A stretch of DNA of 64,000 bases. Origin: Pardosa pseudoannulata (taxonomy: Eukaryota; Arthropoda; Arachnida; Araneae; Lycosidae). The notes below the pieces were generated by a model that made no database searches, was not told the origin of the DNA, and saw only the letters and a list, made by a program, of their open reading frames with translations. The stretch's first letter is position 1. Each line of letters opens with the position of its first letter. Positions 1-8,600 of this stretch are shown here, one piece after another. The position numbers were made by a program, and so were the translations under genes. The DNA lies in assembly GCA_032207245.1 (NCBI GenBank), contig CM063499.1:38308624-38372623 (forward strand). Reading direction: 5' to 3'.

Positions 1-560
1 GTTCCAGGAGTCTTTTTTCTTGGATAGACTCTTCCAGTTTTTGATTTTTACAATGTCTTACGAAGTTATTCATTAAGTCGGATCCAGTATCACCTAACAA
101 GACTAAAACTCCACATCTTGTTCTTCAATGGCGCGCTAGCCCAGGGTGGGCCATGGCCTTCCGCAGAATCGAGTTCCAGGCGTCTCTTACCTTGGATACT
201 CTTCCAGGTTTTGATTTTTACAATGTCTTACGAAGTTATTCATTAAGTCAGATTCCATATCACCTAACAAGACTAAAACTCCACATCTTGTTCTTCAATG
301 GCGCGCCAGCCCAGGGTGGGCCATGGCCTTCTGCAGAATCGAGTTCCAGGCGTCTCTTATCTTGGAAAGACTCTTCCAGTTTTTGATTTTTACAATATCT
401 TACGAAGTTATTCAAGTCGGATCCCGTATCACCTAACAAGACTAAAACTCCACATCTTGTTCTTCAATGGCGCGCCAGCCCAGGGTGGGCCATGGCCTTC
501 TGCAGAATCGAGTTCCAGGCGTCTCTTATCTTGGAAAGACTCTTCCAGTTTTTGATTTTT
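1..560. repeat. ~170 bp tandem repeat made of a LINE 3' end (about 3.3 copies)
   Basis: The motif GTTCCAGG recurs at 1, 173, 343 and 512, giving periods of 172, 170 and 169 bp. On the minus strand each unit holds the last ~30 codons of a reverse-transcriptase ORF (ending ...KAMAHPGLARH-stop) plus its 3' UTR. The repeat is therefore a tandem amplification of the tail of the LINE fragment at 464-947. The window starts inside a unit, so the array continues to the left. Confidence 0.88.
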
Positions 561-947
561 AGGATCTTTAAATCTATTTCAAGGCAGTCAATCCATGGAT
601 TTCTTGGTCTTCCCCTTTTAAGAGCTCCCAATGGTTGGTTTGGCCTCGAAGATCCTCTTGGTAGTTCGGTCGTCATTCTAATCACATGTCCTACCCATTT
701 CAAGCGTTGAATAGAAATGAACTTTATTATGTCTGGCCCCTGAAAAATCTTATAAATTTCGGAATTTGTTCATCTCCTCCAAGTGTCGTAGCATTTCAAA
801 TCTCCTAAAATGCTTTTAAAACAGCCAGAGTCTCTTTGTTCCTTTCAGTTAATGCCCATATTTCAGCAGAGTATGAGAGGATTGGATGAATTGGAGTCTT
901 ATTAAGCAACAATTTTGTTCTTCTGTTTATGAGATTAGATTTGAGAT
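464..947 (-). pseudogene. Non-LTR retrotransposon reverse transcriptase, C-terminal fragment
   Basis: This is a decayed piece of the ORF2 polyprotein that copies LINE RNA at the target site. Read from 947 down to 464, the minus strand gives RRTKLLLNKTPIHPILSYSA, then (after frameshifts near 780-820) a region ending in RLKWVGHVIRM, then KRGRPRNPWIDC and KIRDAWNSILQKAMAHPGL. The W-GH--RM, GRPR--W-D and A-HPGL signatures are typical of the region behind the RT domain in arthropod endonuclease-RT LINEs. The fragment lacks the endonuclease and the RT catalytic core, and it is broken by stops and frameshifts. Its upstream side ends about 20 bp from the mariner at 967. The clade (RTE-like or other) cannot be set from this piece. 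Confidence 0.8.
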
Positions 948-966
948 ATTTGTGGTTATCATTGCA

Positions 967-2223
967 TTAGGGTGGGGAAAAAGTAATCCATTATTTTTTT
1001 CGGTAGATGGCTGTAGTCATAGATATCTCGTAAAGTATCGGTCAAGCAATTTCAAATTTATGCTCGTTGTCAAGGTGACGTTTTACACTAAAAACATTTT
1101 TTTTTTTCTATTTGTGTTTGGTCTATTCAGTTGTGAGTTACAGGGTGTTAAAAGTGGAAATCAACAAAGAGAAAATTCTGTACATTTTAGAGTTTTTCTT
1201 TGATAAAGGCGAAAATGTAAGCAAGGCGGCTGAAATTGTAAATGGTGTTTATGGTGCCGATACTGTAACAGCTAATTACGTGCAATTTTGGTTTCGTTCA
1301 GGTATTTTTGATGTTAAAGATGCACCTCGCACAGTCAGTCCATTGTCGAAAATGTGGATAAAATCACAGAAATAATCGAAGTTGACCGGCATGTTAGTAA
1401 TCGTAGCATTGCCCAGAAGCTAATGATCGACCATAAAATAGTTTTAAACCATTTGTGCAAAGTTGGATTCAAAAAGGAGCTCGATGTTTGAGTGCCACAC
1501 CAATTAACACCAAAAACATTATGGATTTCCGTCTGCGAAACCTTGGAAAAACGGTATGAAATTGACTCATTTCTTAAACGAATGGAGACTGGGGATGCGA
1601 AATGGGTCAAATAAGACAAAATTGTGCCAAAAAGTTCGTGGTCAAAGAATGGTGAAGCAGCTCAAATGGTGGCAAAACCAGGACTAACGGCTAGGAAGGT
1701 TTTACTGTGTATTTGGTGAGACATGAAGAGACGGGGTATTGTGAGTTGCTTCTATATCGCCAAACACTAAATTCATATATTAACTGTAAACAACTGGACC
1801 GTTTGAAGATAGCGATTGACCAGAAACATCCAGAATTGGCCAACAGAAGAGGTGTTGTGTTCCATCAGGACAACGCCACGATACACACGTCTGTAATGAC
1901 TCGCCAGAAACTCAGGGAGCTTAGTTGGAAAGATTTAATGCATCCACCATATAGTCAGGACCTGGCACCAAGCGATTACCACCTTTTTCTCGCATTGCAA
2001 AACTTCCTGAGTGATAAGAAATTGGGATCAAGAGAAGATTGTGAAAATCGATTACTAGAGTTTTTCGCCAATAAGGACCAAGACTTCTATGAGAGAGGCA
2101 TTATGAAGCTACCTTTAAAATGGCAACAAATTATACAACAAAATGGTGCATATTTGACCCAAATCGGACAATCCGAAACATGTTAAATAAAGTCATTAAT
2201 TTCACGCAAAAATAATGAATTTA
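967..2223 (+). mobile_element. Decayed mariner transposon
   Basis: The left end begins TTAGGGTGGGGAAAAAGTAA, matching the mariner-type TTAGGTTGG..AAAAGTAAT terminus. The right side, after the transposase stop at 2186, reads AAAAATAATGAATTA at 2209-2223, which is the inverse of the left-end AATCCATTATTTTT with changes. The outermost ~15 bp of the right TIR are missing, so the element is truncated there. The TA duplication cannot be read. The element lies directly beside the LINE fragment. Confidence 0.82.
1148..2186 (+). pseudogene. Mariner transposase (DD34D), broken
   Basis: This is the remnant of a cut-and-paste transposase. The N-terminal helix-turn-helix part is readable at ~1150-1340 (EKILYILEFFFDKGENVSKA, then VYGADTVTANYVQFWF). 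It is followed by a shift into KITEIIEVDRHVSNRSIAQK at ~1360. The first catalytic Asp region reads METGDAKWVK at ~1580 and is followed by a stop. An open 159-codon segment (1707-2186) carries HQDNATIHT (second Asp) and YSQDLAPSDYHLF (third Asp) with 34 residues between them, the DD34D spacing of mariner. Several stops and frameshifts make it inactive. The C-terminus (KLPLKWQQIIQQNGAYLTQ) is intact. The length agrees with a usual ~345-residue transposase. Confidence 0.9.
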
Positions 2224-2248
2224 CAGGATATCTGCCAAAATAAAATTT

Positions 2249-2310
2249 TTCAAATCCATGACTTTTCATGACTTTCCCTGATTTAGCGGATCATTTTCCA
2301 TGACTTTAAA
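2249..2310. repeat. TCCATGACTTT-type dispersed repeat fragment, copy 1
   Basis: A run of TCCATGACTTTTCATGACTT with TTAGCGGATC resembles the longer fragment at 3654-3782, in the same orientation. No ends or target duplication are visible. The class is not recognised; a hAT-like non-autonomous element is possible. Confidence 0.5.
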
Positions 2311-2698
2311 AAGCTTTCGTTAAAGTATATATGAATAAAACTTCTGATGTACATACAAATAAAATATATGCTTTTAGAGAAATTACAGGAATTTTATCAT
2401 AAAGAAACTATAAACTTACTTTATAAGTGTTAATAAACTCACATACATAAAAATAAATTGTTGTATCTACATACCTAAGTTTAATCATGTAGCAATTTTT
2501 CAATTAAAATGTTTTCAATTTGAATTCAGGGTACTTTGGTATTATCCAGGTGACCATGAATAATAGCCAAATATAACCCTATAATGTTTATATACAATAT
2601 CCCTAGAGATAAACTTAAATATTGTGCAAAAATCTTAACTAATTTTTATTAAAAAATAATTATTACTATATTAACAAAATTTTAATCTACAATTTAAG

Positions 2699-3458
2699 CA
2701 GGCTTGCAACTGCTGAGGTACTTTCAGAAAGGTGAGAAAAGTGTCAAATAATACAGAATAAGTGACCAAAAAGTGACTAAACATTGAAAAAAAACAGCGA
2801 TTTTTTTTCTCCTTTTGATTACAGATGCTATTATTAAGATTTTTCTATTTATTTTAACTCGAAATCAAATGACTCATGCAAGACATGATTTTAGCGTCAA
2901 ATACAAAAAAGGTTAAAAATTTTGTTTAACACAACTCAACATTGATTTTCATTCAAAAAATCTATAAATCAGATTTGAATACATACAATACATTAATTTT
3001 ATAATCACAAATTTCTGCATATATTAATGATGTTTTGAAATATGTACATAGCTAAATTAGAGTATCTAAACAAAAATTGTGAAGAAAAATAAAAAGAGAA
3101 ATGTGTGCTTTGACGTAAATTACTTTAATGTATTAAATGTATTACTTTAATGTATTATTTCAGTATAAATGTAGATTTCAGGAACTTCTTTACGACTTTT
3201 TAAAATCACTAAATCTGGAAACCATATGACTAATTACATTTTAGTATGAAAAATAAGATTAGAGCATCACATTTTTTGGTGTTTTATTAAAATATTTTGT
3301 TATTAATTCAGATTTTCTTTTTTCAACAACAGACTTTTGCTGTGATACACCATGAAGAAAGTGACTAAAAGTGACTGTTTACTTAAAAAAGTGACTAAAA
3401 GTGATCAATTGTAAAAAAAGTGACTAAAGGTGAGAAAAGTGACGGAATTGCAAGCCTG
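2699..3458. mobile_element. 760 bp non-autonomous DNA transposon, TIR CAGGCTTGCAA, 6 bp target duplication
   Basis: The left end CAGGCTTGCAACTG and the right end (reverse complement CAGGCTTGCAATTC) form inverted repeats. Identical TTTAAG hexamers flank them at 2693-2698 and 3459-3464. The interior near both ends carries GTGACTAAAAGTGA and GGTGAGAAAAGTG motifs in inverted placement, typical of subterminal transposase-binding repeats. There is no coding capacity. A CAG.. start suggests a hAT-like element, but hATs usually make 8 bp duplications, so the superfamily is open. Confidence 0.75.
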
Positions 3459-3653
3459 TTTAAGAAAAAAACAAGAATAATATACATTTATCCAACCATT
3501 AAGCTTTCTTGCTTTGAGTTTCCTTGTTGAACAAATTTTACTTGGCAATAGGGTCAATAAGATAATACATAAATACCAAACTCGGTAACTTCAGCCAAAT
3601 GACAAGTAAAAATAGAATTAAACAATTCAATGCATTTTTATTTAATCGGTAGT

Positions 3654-3782
3654 TTAGCGGATCCATGACTTTCCATGACTTTTACTCATTTTACTTGAAA
3701 AATCAAGACTTTCCATGACAAAATTAATCCATTGTCTAAATCCATGATTTTCCATGACTTTCCAGGTGCGCGGAAACCATGG
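3654..3782. repeat. TCCATGACTTT-type dispersed repeat fragment, copy 2
   Basis: Repeated CCATGACTTTCCATGAC and CCATGATTTTCCATGA motifs end in CCAGGTGCGCGGAAACCATG. Related to 2249-2310. The 88-codon minus-strand ORF here is only a translation of this repeat. Confidence 0.5.
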
Positions 3783-4589
3783 ATTTATTTTTCCCCAACA
3801 TAATATTTGCGGTCGATCATTGTTAACACTTAGTAAAACTCCACATACCTCTAAAAATGTTCCTAATATAAATATTTCCATATTAGTTTCACGTTCAAAG
3901 AAAACTAATTTATATTTCATCTAAAATGAATAGAGCATATGTACATTCCATTTACATTTCATTAGATAACATACTGTGAATATTAAACATTCACAGAATG
4001 TCTTTTCTAATTGCCTATCTAAACTCTTAAGTGCAATTTATCTAAATTTGCTATTAATAAAGCTTTCATCTTATCAGAGATTTATCTATATGCCCTGAAA
4101 ATAAATTCATTAATATCCTGACGTATAACCTGAAATTGCACAGATACCGTACTATCGGTATGTATATATTATCACATAAATTAACGTTATTCTATCCTGT
4201 TAGTCTATGTCAGTAAAGGATTATACAAACAGTGCATATAAAGACCGTTTTTATCATCACTAAGCAGGAAAGGTGTTTTCCAAGAAACCTTTTATCGATT
4301 TCGGGGTTTGCAAAATAGAAAAGTAATTCGGAAGAATATCAGAAAGTTAATTGAAAAATGGCGATACTGAGAAAACCAATAGCAAATTCAGACTATCAAC
4401 TAGATTAGGAGATAAAGCAACGAACCATAAAAGGCTAGTTGCCATATCAAAGAAAGAAAAGTTGCTCGAATAAAGTCAGGTGTTTTCATTAAGAATATTA
4501 TGCTTTATTTTTAAGCAAAAAATATTTAATGTATAAAATAACGCATAATTTTAAACATTTAAAAAAGATAAAGTGTACCCATTTAGGTT
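3783..4589. other. AT-rich sequence without a recognisable feature
   Basis: Read on both strands. I see no ORF with family signatures, no array and no terminal repeats. Confidence 0.5.
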
Positions 4590-4660
4590 TTATGGTTTGG
4601 AGTGCTATGGTTTACTGTTTTGCTATATGAGGGTTAATGAGACAGGAACCTACTGCTTAA
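4590..4660 (-). mobile_element. tRNA-derived SINE, 3' half (split by piggyBac)
   Basis: Minus-strand tail of the window's main SINE family: ATGGTTTGGAGTGCTATGG ... CCTACTGCTTAA. Its other half continues at 5231 after the 570 bp piggyBac insertion. Confidence 0.85.
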
Positions 4661-5230
4661 CCCCTCCCGGTAAAATGACGAGTCTAGCTCGTCATTAGTT
4701 TTTCATTCCATACCGCACAATGACGAACTACACTCGTCATGCGATTAAAGTTACTGTTAAATATGATAATTAATTTAGTTTAAAATTTCTAGTGTATTGA
4801 ATTTGGCAACACTTTTATCACTTGTGAAAATCACAAGTCACTATTGCATATTGTTTACTTAGAATTTCTTGGTACAAGTCATTGCCAAATTAATGAGTCA
4901 GAATAAAAGAAAACCTACTAAGAAATGCCGTGTGTGTTACAAGAATCAAATTAAAAGTGAGACTACTTGGCGGTGTAAACAATTAAGAATTCCTTTGCAC
5001 TTTGTTTTGAAAAGTACCACTAGCTTGAAGACTATTATCTGTACACCTTATTAATGTTTTGCTTTGATATTTTCTTAATTTTACTGTTTCTGATATTATT
5101 AAACACTATGTAAAAAGTGGATTTTAATTAAGAATATGTAAGAATTGTAAAATGAAACAAGTTTTTTAAATAAAAATTAAATGGTTATTTCATGCACAGT
5201 TTTTTCATTATTAAATCATACCGGAAGGGG
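4661..5230 (+). mobile_element. piggyBac deletion derivative, 570 bp, TTAA target duplication
   Basis: The termini CCCCTCCCGGTAAAATGACG and (reverse complement of the right end) CCCCTTCCGGTATGATT form TIRs flanked by TTAA at 4657-4660 and 5231-5234, the piggyBac hallmark. A subterminal hairpin, ATGACGAG-TCTAG-CTCGTCAT, lies just inside the left TIR, with a second related pair TGACGAACTACACTCGTCA. Only the 3' coding end of the transposase remains. A second 570 bp copy of very high similarity lies inverted at 58191-58760. The element sits in the TTAA of a SINE, so it is younger than that SINE. Confidence 0.93.
4869..5054 (+). pseudogene. piggyBac transposase C-terminal cysteine-rich domain remnant
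   Basis: The reading frame contains KKCRVCYKNQIKSETTWRCK, the CxxC...C zinc-binding pattern at the C-terminus of piggyBac transposases, which binds the element ends. A frame change about ten codons later restores CFEKYH followed by a stop, matching the family's terminal C-F--YH. The frame as it stands runs on for 61 codons instead. The DDD catalytic core is absent, so the fragment cannot act as a transposase. It is unknown whether any peptide is made from it. Confidence 0.8.
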
Positions 5231-5330
5231 TTAAAGCCGATTCTGAACGGCTACGAACATCGAGCGGGATTCGAACCCGTTAACTCCGATACCGTGGAAC
5301 GGCACTCTATCATTCTGCGATCCAGTTAGG
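5231..5330 (-). mobile_element. tRNA-derived SINE, 5' half (split by piggyBac)
   Basis: Continues the SINE broken at 4660: AGCCGATTCTGAACGGCTAC, then GGGATTCGAACCCG (inverted B box) and a degenerate A-box end. Joining across 4661-5230 restores CCTACTGCTTAAAGCCGATT, as found in the unbroken copies. Confidence 0.85.
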
Positions 5331-5332
5331 AA

Positions 5333-5551
5333 ACAGGGAAGGGGTTAATCGGCGTTTAAATAAGTAATCAATGTCATTAGTCCAGGATTCCGCTCTAAGG
5401 ATAAAAGGAAAATAATTTCATGAGCAAATAGTTTTCTACTAATGTTCGAACAAGTTATTCGATAGTAGCATATAGCCCGTCATATAACGGGATCAGTAAA
5501 ATGTTTAATTTTCCAGAATTGCAAAGTACCCTATGAGGCAGTTAAAAAAAT
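5333..5551 (+). repeat. Inverted copy of the flank of the second piggyBac element
   Basis: Starts AAACAGGGAAGGGGTTAATC and continues GGCGTTTAAATAAGTAATCA through GGGATCAGTAAAATG to CAAAGTACCCTATGAGG. It is the reverse complement of 21246-21460, including the terminal ~14 bp of the piggyBac element there and its TTAA. The CCGTCATAT-ACGGG core is shared with 22918-23000. Confidence 0.8.
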
Positions 5552-5555
5552 GGTG

Positions 5556-5626
5556 GTGTTCTGAAGATTGATACTTGAGCGCGGGTCACGTACAAGTGGG
5601 GGTTAGTGTAACAACATGGTTTGTTT
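5556..5626 (+). repeat. Left flank repeat of the 685 bp satellite
   Basis: CTGAAGATTGATACTTGAGC followed by GCGGGTCACG and GGTTAGTGTAACAACATGGT. The same run, with changes, occurs at 11486-11545 on the far side of the satellite. The GATT-ATACTTGAGCGCGGG part also matches, inverted, the short repeats at 63520-63800. Confidence 0.7.
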
Positions 5627-8600
5627 AATATGTTGCAATTTTTCCAATAATAACTTAAATTCGAATTTCTTTAGAACGAAATTCGGTTTAAGATTCAATA
5701 TTTTATTCTTGAATAATTTTAGAAGACTGATGCACTAGGATTTTTTATGTGTTAAAATGTCATAAATATTGATATCTTTCAATTATTAATGTAATATTTG
5801 AGTATTAACTGTAGTACATATTAATTATAAATATAATATTTAATTGTTAATAATTAAAAATAATTATATTTTTTTATAATCATTAACTAATATTTATTAT
5901 TTATATATTAACTTGTAATTATTACTAATATTTTTACTGTAATATTTACTTATAATTAAATATGACGATACATTCCCGAGAAAAATTAGGCAGTTCCGCG
6001 ACATTTGTCGGATACTGGAAAGGATTTGTAATTCAATTGAATATAAGGGACATGGAATTCGTTACAGCCGATATATACATAATAATATTGTTGTATTAAT
6101 ATATTAATATTTACAAGGCCTATTGAACGTATGCAATATTAATGCAAGAAAAGTTACGATAATTCTAAAAATGACGTCACCAATAGAATACATGACGTCA
6201 AACCGTGGGCGAGATGATAATCGTAAAATTTTAAAATTACTCAGGAGAGTCTTAAACGTTTTTCAGCCCGGAAGAAAATAAGTAAAGAAAACAAACTTAC
6301 AAACAATATTGAATTTTTTTGGAATCTGTTGCATTTTTTCCAATAATAACTTATAAATATTCGAATTTCTTTAGAACGAAATTTCGTTTAAGATTCTATA
6401 TTTTATTCTTGAATAATTTTAGAAGTCTGATGCACTAGGATTTCTCATGAATTAAAATGTAATAAAAATGGTATCTCTCAATTATTAACGTAAAAATTGA
6501 GTATTAATTGTAGTATAATTATAATTAATTATACTATTTATTTCTTATTAATAATTTTAAGTAATTATATTTACTTATAATTTATAGGTTTATTTTATTT
6601 ATCGTTTTTTAATATTTTTTATTTTAATATTTACTTATAATTAATTATGACGATACATTCCTGAAAAAAATTAGGCAGTTTAACGCCATTTGTCGGATAC
6701 TGTAAAGTATTTGTAAAATTCAGTTGAATATAAGGGGCATGGAATTTCTTACAGCCGATATACATAAATTGTTGTATTAGTTTATTATATTTACAAGGCC
6801 TATTGAACGTATGCAGTATTAATGCAAAAAAAGTTACGGTAATTCTAAAAATGACGTCACCAATAGAATACATGACGTCAAACCGTGGGCGAGATGATAA
6901 CCGTAGAATTTTAAAATTACTCAGGAGAGTCTTAAACGTTTTTCAGCCAGGAAGAAAATAAGTAAAGAAAACAAACTTACAAACAATATTGGCTTTTTTT
7001 TGGAATCTGTTGCAATTTTTCCAATAATAACTTACAAATATTCTAATTTCTTTAGAACGGAATTTGGTATAAGATTCAATATTTTATTCTTGAATAATTT
7101 TAGAAGTCTCATGTACTAGGATTTCTTGTGTGACAAAAAGTAATAAAAATGATATCTTTCAATTATTAATGTAATAATTGAGTATTAATTGTAGTATATT
7201 TTAGTTATAATTAATTGTAGTATTTATTTGTTAATAATTTCAAGTAATTATAGTTACTTATAATTTATAGGTTTATTTTATTTATCGTTTTTTGATAATT
7301 TTCACTGTAGTATTTACTTATAATTAAATATGACGATACATTCTCGAGTAAAATTAGGCAGTTTCGCGCCATTTGTCGGATACTGTAAAGGATTTTTAAA
7401 ATTCAATTGAATATAAGGGACATGGAATTCATTATAGCAAATATACATAATATTGTTGTATTAGTTTATTTTATTTACACGGCATATTGAATGAATGCAG
7501 TATTAATGCAAAAAAATTACGGTAACTCTAAAAATGACGTCACCAATAGAATATATGACGTCAAACCGTGGGCGAGGTGATAACCGTAGAATTTTAAAAT
7601 TACTCAGGAGAGTCTTAAACGTTTTTCAGCCAGGAAGAAAATAAGTAAAGAAAACAAACTTACAAACAATATTGGCTTTTTTTGGAATCTGTTGCAATTT
7701 TTCCAATAATAACTTATATTCGAATTTCTTTGCAACGAAATTTGGTTTAAGATTCAACATTTTATTCTTGAATAATTTTAGAAGTCTGATGAATTACACT
7801 AGGATTTCTCGTGTGTTAAAATGTCATACAAATGATATCTTTCAATTATTAATGTAATAATTGAGTATTAATTGTAGTATAATCATAATTAATTATAGTA
7901 TTTATTTCTTATTAATAATTATAAGTAATTATATTTGCTTATAATTATTAACTAATATTTATTATTTATATATTAACTTGTAATTATTACTAATATTTTT
8001 ACTGTAATATTTACTTATAATTAAATATGACGATACATTCCCGAGAAAAATTAGGCAGTTCCGCGATATTTGTCGGATACTGGAAAGGATTTGTAATTCA
8101 ATTGAATATAAGGAACGTGGAATTCATTACAGCAAATATACATAATAATATTGTTGTATTAGTTTATTATATTTACAAGGCCTATTGAACGTATGCAGTA
8201 TTAATGCAAGAAAAGTTACGGTAATTCTAAAAATGACGTCACCAATAGAATATATGACGTCAAACCGTGGGCGAGATGATAATCGTAGAATTTTAAAATT
8301 ACTCAGGAGAGTCTTAAACGTTTTTCAGCCAGGAAGAAAATAAGTAAAGAAAACAAACGTACAAACAATATTAGTTTCTTTTTTTTGGAATCTGTTGCAA
8401 TTTTCAATAGTAACTTCCAAATATTCGAATTTCTTTAGAACGAAATTAGGTTTACGATTCAATATTTAATTCTTGAATAATTTTAGAAGTCTGATGAACT
8501 AGGATTTCTCGTGTGTTAAAATGTCATAAAAATGATATCTTTCAATTTTTAATGTAATAATTGAGTATTAATTTTAGTATAATTATAATAATTATAATAT

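Noticed and set aside
3654..3920. 88-codon minus ORF
   Set aside because: Its C-terminal part is the CCATGACTTT dispersed repeat; no family signature.
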